A DNA stretch of 64,000 nucleotides, from contig JABLYX010000020.1 of the NCBI GenBank assembly GCA_018265615.1, positions 12,201 to 76,200 of the forward strand, given 5' to 3'. A program made the position numbers and the translations under genes. Under the pieces are notes generated by a model. The model was not told where the DNA came from. It did no database searches and worked only from the letters and a program-made list of their open reading frames with translations. Source of the stretch: Lentisphaeria bacterium. GTDB taxonomy: Bacteria; Verrucomicrobiota; Lentisphaeria; Victivallales; Victivallaceae. Shown here in pieces: positions 8,202 through 16,284 of the stretch; the first letter of the stretch is position 1, and each line of letters opens with the position of its first letter.

Positions 8202-8472
8202 TCACGGAACACAGGAACGATTCGATTTGCCCGGAACGTTTTCCTGTCCGAGGCGGCTGAGTTTGCCGTCGCAAGTCCTCAATCCGCCGCAAATCTCCCG
8301 CAAACTCCCCGCTTGCGCCAACTGACAAAAGAGCATCGACACCGAATGACCCCCAGCTGTCGAACGATTGTTTATGTTTGTCGCCTCCGTGTTCCATGAT
8401 AATTTCTTCGAATTTTCGTTGCGGAATTAAATTCAGCACTTGACGAAACAGACTAATGGATGTATTTTTCAC
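8202..8472 (-). pseudogene. IS4-family transposase, frameshifted N-terminal remnant
   Basis: GTG at 8472, with AAGGAAG upstream, starts the frame VKNTSISLFRQVLNLIP, then RKFEEIIMEHGGDKHKQSFD, typical of the DUF4372 N-terminal domain of IS4-family transposases. After the C5 run at 8350-8354 the frame must shift to read HSVSMLFCQLAQAGSLREIC, then GGLRTCDGKLSRLGQENVPG, which is the family's next conserved segment. Only about 90 codons remain. The catalytic DDE domain is absent. Confidence 0.75.
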
Positions 8473-8758
8473 TTGTGGAGCTTCCTTTTCGGGTTTGTAC
8501 TGTAACATACTTGTTATGGACTGAAATGGCTCCACTTTTTTAGTCTTTCAAAAAATTGTCAGGACAGATGTGAAGTCAATCCGGAAATAACCGGGAATTC
8601 CGTGAAGCATATTTTTTAAATTGTACGATCGTTGACGGGGATGCTTCCCTGTATCGCCGCACATCTGTACACCGTCGACGGAATAATCGCCGAACAGGTT
8701 ATACTCGTCTCTGATACATCTGGTGATATGTTTTTAAACTCACCGACAAGGAAGTTCC

Positions 8759-9280
8759 ATGCTGAGTGAACAGGATATCAAAAACGTCTACCGCGATCTG
8801 GCCCCGAAGTTAACCAATTATCTGGTGGCGAACGGGCTCGAATATGGAGCGGCATGTGATATCGTTCAGGAAACTTTTATTCTTTTCTGGAAAAAAAGCA
8901 AGGATTTTTCTGTGCAGGATTCTATTTCCGGATTTGTTTTTGCCGTTGCCAAAAATTTGCGGATCGATGCTTACCGCCGCAATAAATATATGGTTTATCA
9001 GAGAGAAATCACGGATGAAAATGCCGGCATTACCGATTCCCCGACACCGAAAAACGCCGCCGACCTTACCTATCTGCGGAAACGTCTTCAGGATGCAATC
9101 GCTCAACTGCCGGAAAGTATGCGCACGGCTTATACTCTGTTTCAGGTGGCGAAGCGTTCCATCCGGGAAATTGCCGAACAAACCGGGGCCTCCGAATCTC
9201 TTGTCAAAGTACGAATCCACCGTGCCAGACGAAAGCTTCGGGAATTGCTCGAAGATTTAAAAAAAAATGGAGAAATCTGA
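8759..9280 (+). CDS. ECF-type RNA polymerase sigma factor
   Basis: The 173-residue protein has sigma region 2 (CDIVQETFILFWKK, then FAVAKNLRIDAYRRNK) and region 4 with a helix-turn-helix (RSIREIAEQTGASESLVKVR) followed by IHRARRKLRELL. There is no region 1 or 3, so it belongs to the group 4 (ECF) class that redirects RNA polymerase to a small regulon. No anti-sigma gene is adjacent. It sits about 100 bp before the first double-glycine precursor and on the same strand as the export cassette, so it is the natural candidate to switch that cassette on. That link is inference. Start is ATG 8759 after AAGGAAG. Confidence 0.92.
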   Translation: MLSEQDIKNVYRDLAPKLTNYLVANGLEYGAACDIVQETFILFWKKSKDFSVQDSISGFVFAVAKNLRIDAYRRNKYMVYQREITDENAGITDSPTPKNAADLTYLRKRLQDAIAQLPESMRTAYTLFQVAKRSIREIAEQTGASESLVKVRIHRARRKLRELLEDLKKNGEI

Positions 9281-9381
9281 TTTTTCATGTAACCATTTCT
9301 TTTTTGCCGCGTTATCAGGACAGAGATAAGTTGATGTCTTGCTCGTAAACCAGGAACATTTCGAAAACAGGAGGTGGAACC

Positions 9382-9711
9382 GTGAACACAGAAAACAAAA
9401 ATATCGTCAACCTGAATGATGACGACCTTGACTCCGTCACGGGGGGCGTTTTCAATCAGAACTTCATTAAGCAGCATGATCTGAAAGCTCTGGCCGATCG
9501 CAGCGGCGGACAGGCAGTGATAATTCGAGCAGCCACCTTCACGGGTTCCGCCGGCGGTTTTTCCTATCGCGGCAGCGAAGGGCCGTGTTCAGAAAAACGC
9601 TTTCGCTCGCTTTGCGACAATCCGGCATTGAAATCGCTGGAGCTCCAGGACAACAAAGGCCAGTGGGTTTCCTTTTCGAAGAGCCAGCTGCAGGATCTGC
9701 TGAAGGGCTGA
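9382..9711 (+). CDS. Double-glycine leader precursor 1 (putative exported peptide)
   Basis: The 109-residue product starts at GTG 9382 with AGGAGG 7 bases upstream. Residues 1-22 form a classic bacteriocin-type leader: acidic NLNDDDLDSVTGG with hydrophobic residues at the expected -4, -7 and -12 positions and a GG cleavage site. Cleavage would release an 87-residue chain beginning VFNQNFIKQHDLK and ending WVSFSKSQLQDLLKG, with two Cys (PCSEKRFRSLCDN). It is not a short class II bacteriocin and has no transmembrane helix. The neighbouring C39 peptidase-transporter is the obvious processing enzyme. No lanthionine, radical-SAM or YcaO enzyme is nearby, so it may be unmodified apart from a disulfide. 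Confidence 0.8.
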   Translation: MNTENKNIVNLNDDDLDSVTGGVFNQNFIKQHDLKALADRSGGQAVIIRAATFTGSAGGFSYRGSEGPCSEKRFRSLCDNPALKSLELQDNKGQWVSFSKSQLQDLLKG

Positions 9712-9746
9712 AGCTGAAGAACGAAACAATAATAAAGAGGCATAAC

Positions 9747-10061
9747 ATGAGTTTCGATAAAGAAAGCATCCAAGGGATCGGAGATGATGAACTCGACGCC
9801 ATTGTTGGCGGTTCGCTCAATCAGAGTGTCATTGCACAGCATGGTCTGAAAAGTAACGAACGAAATGGAAAACAGATTCTGTATGCCAAGGTTGAATGGG
9901 CGTTCAAAACCTCTGCGGTGTCTGCGCAAGGCATGCAGATCGAAAGCAGCTTGAACAAACTTTATCAGGATCCCGGGGTAAAGTCAGTTTCGTTTGAAAC
10001 CAATAACGGCGGTTGGGTTTCCTTTTCCCGCGAACAGCTCGGAGCCCTGCTGAAGGGCTGA
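9747..10061 (+). CDS. Double-glycine leader precursor 2 (paralogue of precursor 1)
   Basis: The frame is open further upstream, but ATG 9747 has GAGG at the right spacing and lies 35 bp after precursor 1. The 104-residue product again has a 22-residue leader (GIGDDELDAIVGG), giving an 82-residue mature chain. Both mature chains begin with NQ..I.QH.LK and end with GWVSFS..QL..LLKG or close variants, while the centre differs. Precursor 2 has no Cys. Equal leader length and conserved ends point to gene duplication and one shared exporter. The function is unknown: bacteriocin, signal or surface protein are all possible. Confidence 0.8.
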   Translation: MSFDKESIQGIGDDELDAIVGGSLNQSVIAQHGLKSNERNGKQILYAKVEWAFKTSAVSAQGMQIESSLNKLYQDPGVKSVSFETNNGGWVSFSREQLGALLKG

Positions 10062-10087
10062 CGGGTACTGCGACCCGGCCGTTGTCG

Positions 10088-10114
10088 GCGCCCCGGAAAT
10101 TCTGTCCGGGGCGC
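10088..10114 (+). terminator. Strong GC-rich hairpin between precursors and exporter genes
   Basis: GCGCCCCGGA (10088-10097) pairs perfectly with TCCGGGGCGC (10105-10114) around a 7-base loop. The following TGTTTAT is only a weak U-tract, so it probably acts as a leaky terminator or mRNA-stabilising structure that keeps precursor transcripts in excess of exporter transcripts. Confidence 0.5.
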
Positions 10115-10122
10115 TGTTTATG

Positions 10123-10149
10123 GCAAATACGGAACAGGACAGTATTTGC
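10123..10149. repeat. Perfect inverted repeat upstream of the HlyD-like gene
   Basis: GCAAATAC (10123-10130) and GTATTTGC (10142-10149) form a perfect 8-bp inverted repeat with an 11-base spacer, 8 bases beyond the hairpin. It could be a regulator site or a second hairpin. Confidence 0.45.
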
Positions 10150-10214
10150 GCGCACCAAGATAACCGGAACTCCTTAGGAGATTTCACGGCAGAGATTCCG
10201 GATGGAGAATTTTT

Positions 10215-11501
10215 ATGGCAGGAAAGATCGCTTTTTCTGAAAAAGCCATCGAACAGATGAACCGTGGAACGCAGAGCCACACATTGACCGGCGTCAAGGC
10301 CCGCTGGACTTGGTTTCTATTTGGTTCCGTTTCCTTATTTTTCGGTGCAATGATCTTCTGGGGATTTTACGGAAGTATGGTGGAGAGCGTTTCCGGAGTC
10401 GGAATTACTCTCTTACGTGGCGGGGTGCATCCGATTGTCGCCGGCGGAAGCGGAACTCTTTCCCATCTCAACATCCAGGCCGGCGCCGATGTGAGCGCGG
10501 AACAGATCGTCGGGCAGATTTACAATCCGGAAATGCTGTTCAATGTCAGGAAGCTGGAATCAGAATACAAATTGCTGTGTTCGGAGATCGAATTCCTGAA
10601 GCAGGGGACCGAGCGCCTGACCGCTCAGTTGCTGGGGATGGACCGCGAAAAGAAAAAGCACCTGGAACATTTGACTGTTCAGCAGGAGACCGGCCGGAAA
10701 CGGGCTGCGGATATCGCGGATATTTATTCCCGCCTGAGCAATCTGGGGATCGTATCCAAAATCGCCTATTATCAGACGCTGGATCAGATGGTGCAAACGG
10801 AAAACTCTTTGCTGTCAACGTTGTTCCTGTCCATGGAGGCCGACATTTCCCAGCAGGACCGGATCTGGCAGCAGGAGCAGAAGCTCCTGGAACTGAAACA
10901 GCGGCAGGAACAGAAAAAGCAGGATTTGGAACTCGGGCAGAAGCTCTACCGCGAAGCATTTTGGATCACGCCGAATTTCGACGGGCAGGTGCTTGAAGTC
11001 TTCAAGGAAGAGGGTGCATACGTACAGAACGGAGAGAAGGTCGCCCTGGTGGCCTCCAATCAGACCGAAGGGATGTATCTGGTCGCGTTCGTTCCGCCGG
11101 ATCAGGGGAAAAGAATTCGGAATGGGATGAGCGCGTTTTTCTCGCCCGCCGCCGCTCCGTCTGCCGAATACGGCTACCTGAAATGCGTAGTCCGGGAGGT
11201 CAGCACCATGCCGGTCAATGCGGAAACGGTTCAGGCGGAACTCATGAATACTTCTCTGACCCGGATGGTCGCCGGACAATATGCCGTGATAAGGGTTGTG
11301 CTTGAGATTCTCCCCGATTCCCAATCCCCGAGCGGCTATCGTTGGACCAGCCGGAAGGGATATTCCCGCAAGATTGTCAACGGAATGCTCGGTGACGTCA
11401 TCATCAATACCTCTTACCGTGCTCCGGCATCGTATGTGATTCCCGCCCTCCGGGAACTCCTGAGTCGGAAACAGCCCCGGAAGAAATACTCCGAAGAATG
11501 A
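10215..11501 (+). CDS. HlyD-family adaptor of an NHLM/NHLP-type peptide export system
   Basis: The 428-residue protein has a short cytoplasmic N-terminus, one transmembrane helix near residues 32-55 (FLFGSVSLFFGAMIFWGFYG), then a biotinyl-lipoyl-like half (HPIVAGGSGTLSHLNIQAGADV), a long alpha-helical hairpin of about 130 residues rich in Gln and Glu, and the returning half (ITPNFDGQVLEVFKEEGAYVQNGEKVALV). This is the membrane-fusion protein plan, and the size suits the HlyD component of NHLM bacteriocin systems. Its stop overlaps the next start by 4 bp. It would link the inner-membrane transporters to an outer-membrane exit that is not encoded here. Confidence 0.85.
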   Translation: MAGKIAFSEKAIEQMNRGTQSHTLTGVKARWTWFLFGSVSLFFGAMIFWGFYGSMVESVSGVGITLLRGGVHPIVAGGSGTLSHLNIQAGADVSAEQIVGQIYNPEMLFNVRKLESEYKLLCSEIEFLKQGTERLTAQLLGMDREKKKHLEHLTVQQETGRKRAADIADIYSRLSNLGIVSKIAYYQTLDQMVQTENSLLSTLFLSMEADISQQDRIWQQEQKLLELKQRQEQKKQDLELGQKLYREAFWITPNFDGQVLEVFKEEGAYVQNGEKVALVASNQTEGMYLVAFVPPDQGKRIRNGMSAFFSPAAAPSAEYGYLKCVVREVSTMPVNAETVQAELMNTSLTRMVAGQYAVIRVVLEILPDSQSPSGYRWTSRKGYSRKIVNGMLGDVIINTSYRAPASYVIPALRELLSRKQPRKKYSEE

Positions 11502-13687
11502 ATTTCTCCCGTTCTATCTTTTCTTTCCCGTATCCTTCCAGAAGGAAAACTCCAACCATGCTTCAAATGGAAGCGACGGAGTGCGGCGCAGCCGCATTAG
11601 GGATGATCCTTGCTTATCACGGGCGGTACGAACCTCTGGAGAAGCTGCGCACGGAATGTGGTGTGTCCCGAAACGGAAGCAAAGCATCCCTGATCCTGAA
11701 AGCGGCGCGACAATACCACCTCGAAGCCAAAGGGTACCGGGTTCTCACAGAACATCTGGATGAGCTGGCGGGGCCGTTGATTCTGTTCTGGAACTTCGAG
11801 CACTTCGTGGTTTATGAGGGACACTCCCGCAATGGGAAGTACTTTTATCTGAACGATCCGGCAGCGGGGCCGCGGGTGGTTGACCGTGAACTTTTTGAAA
11901 AATCTTATACCGGGGTCGCGTTGGCGTTCAAAAAGACACCGGAGTTCCGCAAAGGCGGGAAACCGCTGAGTGTGTTCCGATCAATGATCCCGATGGTTTC
12001 CGGGATGAAGAGCGTGATGGCGGCAGTCATCTGGGGCGGACTTCTTCTTGTGATTCCGGGAATTACGATTCCGGCGCTGATGCAGATTTTTGTCGACCGG
12101 ATTTTACCGGGAAAAAGCGAATGGCTGGTGCCGGTACTGCTGCTGTTCATCCTGACGATTCTGCTTCAGGCCGTGCTCGGCTGGCTGGTTTCTCTGGCTC
12201 TGCGGCGCGGCGAACTCCAGATTGCGGTTAACAAAACCATGGCAATGATGGATTTTCTGTTCCGCCTGCCGATGGGATTTTTTCTCCAGCGTTCCACTGG
12301 GGATATTCAGAACCGGGTCAGTCTGAACTCCTCGGTTGCGAATGCGGCATTCGGGAAATTCGCGGATAATATCGTCAAATTTTTCACTGCTCTGTTTTTC
12401 CTGGTCTTGATGTTTCAGTTCAGCCCTTTGCTTTCCTGCATCTCGCTTGGCTTTCTGCTGCTGGATCTGTTTTTCCTGTGGCTTGTCAACAAGCGCCGCC
12501 AGGTGTTGAACCAAAGTCTGATGATGATTCAGACCAAGATGCTCTGTTCGGTGACATCGGGAATATCCATGATGGAAAATTTACGTTCCGCCGGCCGTGA
12601 AGATGCCATTTTCCTGCAATGGACCGGACAGCTTGCCGAGCTGAACCGGAAAGAGTTGGAGTTTCAGGTTTCGATTACCTATTTCAATCTTTTGCCCTCC
12701 TTCTTGAATGCGATCGGCAATGTGCTGGTGTTGTGCGTCGGCGCGTGGCTGATCATGAATGGCGATCTGACTCTGGGCGGCATGTTTGCGTTCCAGACCC
12801 TTACCGCGAGCTTCACCGCGCCGTTTACCGCGCTGATGATGGCGGGCGCGGAGCTTCAAACCATGAAAGCCGATCTGGAGCGGATTAATGATGTTTATAA
12901 GTACCAGCCGGAAAACAGTTTCCGCGCCGCCGACGGCTTGGAGCATATCCCCCCGGACCATGCCGTGTTCGAAATGAAGAATGTCACCTTCGGTTACAGC
13001 CGCCAGGAACCGCCGATTCTGGAAGATTTTTCATTGCAGGTCAATCCGGGGACACGTGTAGCTCTGGTTGGGGCTTCCGGTTCCGGCAAAACCACAATAG
13101 CCAAGCTGGCCAACGGAACTTTACTTCCGTGGTCGGGCAATATCTTGCTGAACGGAAAGCCGATGAGTGCATATACCCGTTCGGAATACTACGCCACAGT
13201 GGGGACCGTCGACCAGAGCATTATGCTTTTTTCCGGAACGGTGGGACAGAATCTGACGCTTTTCGCGCCCTCGTATGAAGCACGGGAACTTCAGGACGCC
13301 GTTCGCGATGCCGCCATCGAGCAGGAGTTGACCGCGCGCGGTCCCATGCTGGAACAAAATGTGGCAGAGGGAGGCGGCAACTTTTCCGGCGGTCAGCGTC
13401 AGCGTCTGGAAATCGCCCGGGCCCTGACCTACCGGACGCCGCTGTTGATTCTCGACGAGGCAACAAGTGCATTGGATCCAGTTACCGAAGTGGAAATCGA
13501 CATGGCGATTCGCCGGCGCGGCTGTGCCTGTATCGTTGTTGCCCACCGCCTGAGTACGATCCGTGACTGTGATGAAATCATCATGCTGGATCATGGTACC
13601 GTGGTGGAACGTGGAACGCATGAGGCGCTGATGAAAACCGGTGGAGCTTATGCCGCCATGATGAAACTGGAACAGGAAGGACGGTGA
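11498..13687 (+). CDS. Peptidase-containing ABC transporter (C39 protease, NHLM/PCAT type)
   Basis: The 729-residue protein starts with a C39 peptidase domain: Cys29 in ATECGAAALGMILAYHG, His102 in NFEHFVVYEG and Asp120 in LNDPAAGPR make a complete catalytic triad. Six transmembrane helices lie at about 165-450. The ABC ATPase has Walker A GASGSGKTT, signature NFSGGQRQRLEIARAL, Walker B LLILDEATSALD and a switch His in VVAHRLSTI. It should remove GG leaders at the inner face and export the mature chains in one step. The natural substrates are the two precursors encoded just upstream. The 4-bp overlaps on both sides indicate translational coupling. Confidence 0.93.
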   Translation: MNFSRSIFSFPYPSRRKTPTMLQMEATECGAAALGMILAYHGRYEPLEKLRTECGVSRNGSKASLILKAARQYHLEAKGYRVLTEHLDELAGPLILFWNFEHFVVYEGHSRNGKYFYLNDPAAGPRVVDRELFEKSYTGVALAFKKTPEFRKGGKPLSVFRSMIPMVSGMKSVMAAVIWGGLLLVIPGITIPALMQIFVDRILPGKSEWLVPVLLLFILTILLQAVLGWLVSLALRRGELQIAVNKTMAMMDFLFRLPMGFFLQRSTGDIQNRVSLNSSVANAAFGKFADNIVKFFTALFFLVLMFQFSPLLSCISLGFLLLDLFFLWLVNKRRQVLNQSLMMIQTKMLCSVTSGISMMENLRSAGREDAIFLQWTGQLAELNRKELEFQVSITYFNLLPSFLNAIGNVLVLCVGAWLIMNGDLTLGGMFAFQTLTASFTAPFTALMMAGAELQTMKADLERINDVYKYQPENSFRAADGLEHIPPDHAVFEMKNVTFGYSRQEPPILEDFSLQVNPGTRVALVGASGSGKTTIAKLANGTLLPWSGNILLNGKPMSAYTRSEYYATVGTVDQSIMLFSGTVGQNLTLFAPSYEARELQDAVRDAAIEQELTARGPMLEQNVAEGGGNFSGGQRQRLEIARALTYRTPLLILDEATSALDPVTEVEIDMAIRRRGCACIVVAHRLSTIRDCDEIIMLDHGTVVERGTHEALMKTGGAYAAMMKLEQEGR

Positions 13688-16278
13688 GAATGACGGCACC
13701 GGAAACAAGCGGTATTTTGCACCCCTCGGGAAAGGCGGTTTATCTGGCTTCTCTTACCGCCGGCGCGAAGATTTTGCAAGGCGAATTGAATTTATTCCTG
13801 ATCCGGATCGAAGAAAATGGAGTTGCCGGAGACCGGACATTTCTTGCCGTGTTGAAAGCCGGAGATGTGTTCTATCCGGAAAAACCGGTTTTTATTGCCG
13901 GAGTCCGTCATGAACTGGCCGCTGTACCCTCCGGAAATGTCACAGTGATTCCGGCGGACGGTTCATGCGAACAGTGGCGGATTCATCTGCAGGCCGCAGT
14001 TGGAGAAATAACCGGTATGCGGGTCGAATTGCAAAGTGTGCCGGAACTGCTGTCTGTCCTGGTCGGAGCCGTGGATGAACAAAAAGAGAAACGCCTTCAG
14101 TTGAATCGGGAAAATCGGGAACTGACCTCCGATGCGCTGGTGCGGAAACTGGACGGACTCGGCCGCCTGGCCGGGATTCGTTCCACCAGCCAACCCCACA
14201 CGGAAGAATCGGATCCTCTGGTAAGCGCACTCCGGGAAATCGCGGCGAATTACCGTCTGCCGATGGAAAAGGAATCGGAACTCCTTCAGAACAAAGAGCG
14301 TTCGCCGCAGGAACGGTTGAAGGAATTTGTCGCCGCCGCAGGATGGCGCATCCGCAAAATCGACCTGCCTTTGGATTATTACAAGCAGTCGGCGCGTCCG
14401 GTTCTGGCTTTCCGCAATGAGGATCAGTCGCCTGTGGTCCTTTATCTCAGCGCCAACGGGAGCAGTTATCTGGATCCCGCCCGGGGAAACCGGAAGTACC
14501 CGCTTGATAAGAAGTCGGCATCGGATTTTACAGGAGAAGCTTATTGCTTCTATGAACCGTTTCCGCCGGGCAGGAAAACCAAAAAGCTGTTGCTGAAGTT
14601 CATATTTGCCACGGCGAAGCCTGTTTTGGCGCTGATTGTGATTGCCGGCGTAATTTCATCGCTGATCGGTTTGGTGATGCCGGTCGCGACCCGTTATATC
14701 ACCGGAGAGATTATTCCGACTGCGAATCTTCCGGAACTCTGGCAGCTGATGTTTCTGTTGATTGTACTGACAGCCTGCGAAATCGGGCTCGGTGTCGTTC
14801 CGGCTCTGGTGATGATGCTGTTCAGCGCGCAGCAATATGAGCGGTTTCAGGCGGCGGTGTATGACCATATTCTCCGGGTTCCTGTGAAAACGTTCCGCAT
14901 GTGCGATTCCGGCGATATGACTCAGCGGATTCTCGGAGCCTCGCAGATTCAGGCCGCCGTATTCAAAATCATTTCCCAGCAATTCCTCGGCTCGCTGTTC
15001 TCTCTGGTCAGCCTCGCAATGATGTTTTATTACAGTCCGCTGTTGGGAGCAATGGGATTCGTGATGGTCCTGATCTATGCGGCAGCCTTTTTTCTGCTTT
15101 CAAGAATCAACTTCCGGCCGCTTACCGTTCAGGCGGCCGCTGCGGGTCGCATGAGCGGCTTGATGAAGCAGTTTTTCGACGGCATGGCGAAAATTCGCGC
15201 CGCCGGAGCCGAACAGCGGATCCTTTCCCGCTTCACGGATGATTTTGCGGAGACGGTGCGCCAGAATTATCTGATTTCACGGAACGGGGCTTATCAGAGC
15301 ATGCTGTCCATGATTTTCCCCATGCTGATTTCGGTCCTGTTCTATGCTCTGGCAGGCGGTTTCCTCGATAAGAACCTGCCATTGCCGGTCTTTCTCGCTT
15401 TCATGGCGGCGTTTCAGAGTTTTCAGGGAGGAGTGATGGGATTTGCCGCCGGCTGCTGGTCGTTTCTTGCCATCAAGCCGGAGCTGGACCGCATCCTGCC
15501 GATTCTGGAAGTGGAGCCGGAAGACGACGGGGAACGCCACAATCCGGGAAAGCTGGATGGGAAAGTGGAGGTCTCGCATCTGAATTTCCGTTATTCGGCA
15601 GATTCACCGCCGGTTCTGAAGGATGTCTCGTTTTACGCAAATCCCGGAGAGTTCATCGCAATTGTCGGCCCGTCCGGCGCCGGAAAAAGTTCGCTGGTCC
15701 GCCTTCTGCTCGGCTTTGAACGTCCGGAAACGGGCGGTATTTATTATTCGGGAAAGGATCTGGCCAATCTGGAACTGCGCTCTGTCCGCCGCCAGCTGGG
15801 GGTGATTCTGCAGAGCAGTAAAATCCTGCCGGGCACCATTCTGGAAAATATCATCACGGGAACGGAGTATACGACCCGGGACGCCTGGCGGGCACTGGAA
15901 CTTGCCGCCTTTGACCAGGACGTGAAAGATATGCCGATGGGAATCCATACACTGGTGACGTCCGAAACGATTTCCGGCGGTCAGCAGCAGCGGATTCTGA
16001 TTGCGCGGGCGCTTGTGGGATTGCCCGCGGTGGTCATCATGGATGAGGCCACCAGCGCGCTGGACAATCTTTCCCAACTGACCGTGAAGGAAAACATGGA
16101 GAAACTTCATATGACAAGAATTGTCATTGCACACCGTCTTTCGACAATCATCCGGGCTGACCGGATTTATGTAATGGAAAAAGGGGAAGTCGTCCAACAG
16201 GGAAGCTATGCGGAACTCGCCGCGAAAGAAGGGCTTTTCAAGCGCCTCGCAGAGCGCCAACTGACGGAAAGGAGCTGA
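13684..16278 (+). CDS. Second ABC transporter of the cassette, NHLM permease/ATPase type with large N-terminal domain
   Basis: The 864-residue protein begins with about 270 non-membrane residues (a beta-rich segment, then a helical part with NRENRELTSDALVRKL) lacking the C39 triad. A region with LPLDYYKQSARPVLAF follows, then six transmembrane helices from about 300 to 580. The ATPase has GPSGAGKSS, ISGGQQQRILIARAL, VVIMDEATSALD and IAHRLSTI. The partner pairing of one C39 transporter with one larger non-peptidase transporter is the hallmark of NHLM/NHLP systems. GTG 13684 overlaps the previous stop; ATG 13690 is an equally possible start. The two ATPases may form a heterodimer. Confidence 0.88.
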   Translation: MRMTAPETSGILHPSGKAVYLASLTAGAKILQGELNLFLIRIEENGVAGDRTFLAVLKAGDVFYPEKPVFIAGVRHELAAVPSGNVTVIPADGSCEQWRIHLQAAVGEITGMRVELQSVPELLSVLVGAVDEQKEKRLQLNRENRELTSDALVRKLDGLGRLAGIRSTSQPHTEESDPLVSALREIAANYRLPMEKESELLQNKERSPQERLKEFVAAAGWRIRKIDLPLDYYKQSARPVLAFRNEDQSPVVLYLSANGSSYLDPARGNRKYPLDKKSASDFTGEAYCFYEPFPPGRKTKKLLLKFIFATAKPVLALIVIAGVISSLIGLVMPVATRYITGEIIPTANLPELWQLMFLLIVLTACEIGLGVVPALVMMLFSAQQYERFQAAVYDHILRVPVKTFRMCDSGDMTQRILGASQIQAAVFKIISQQFLGSLFSLVSLAMMFYYSPLLGAMGFVMVLIYAAAFFLLSRINFRPLTVQAAAAGRMSGLMKQFFDGMAKIRAAGAEQRILSRFTDDFAETVRQNYLISRNGAYQSMLSMIFPMLISVLFYALAGGFLDKNLPLPVFLAFMAAFQSFQGGVMGFAAGCWSFLAIKPELDRILPILEVEPEDDGERHNPGKLDGKVEVSHLNFRYSADSPPVLKDVSFYANPGEFIAIVGPSGAGKSSLVRLLLGFERPETGGIYYSGKDLANLELRSVRRQLGVILQSSKILPGTILENIITGTEYTTRDAWRALELAAFDQDVKDMPMGIHTLVTSETISGGQQQRILIARALVGLPAVVIMDEATSALDNLSQLTVKENMEKLHMTRIVIAHRLSTIIRADRIYVMEKGEVVQQGSYAELAAKEGLFKRLAERQLTERS

Positions 16279-16284
16279 AAGTTT

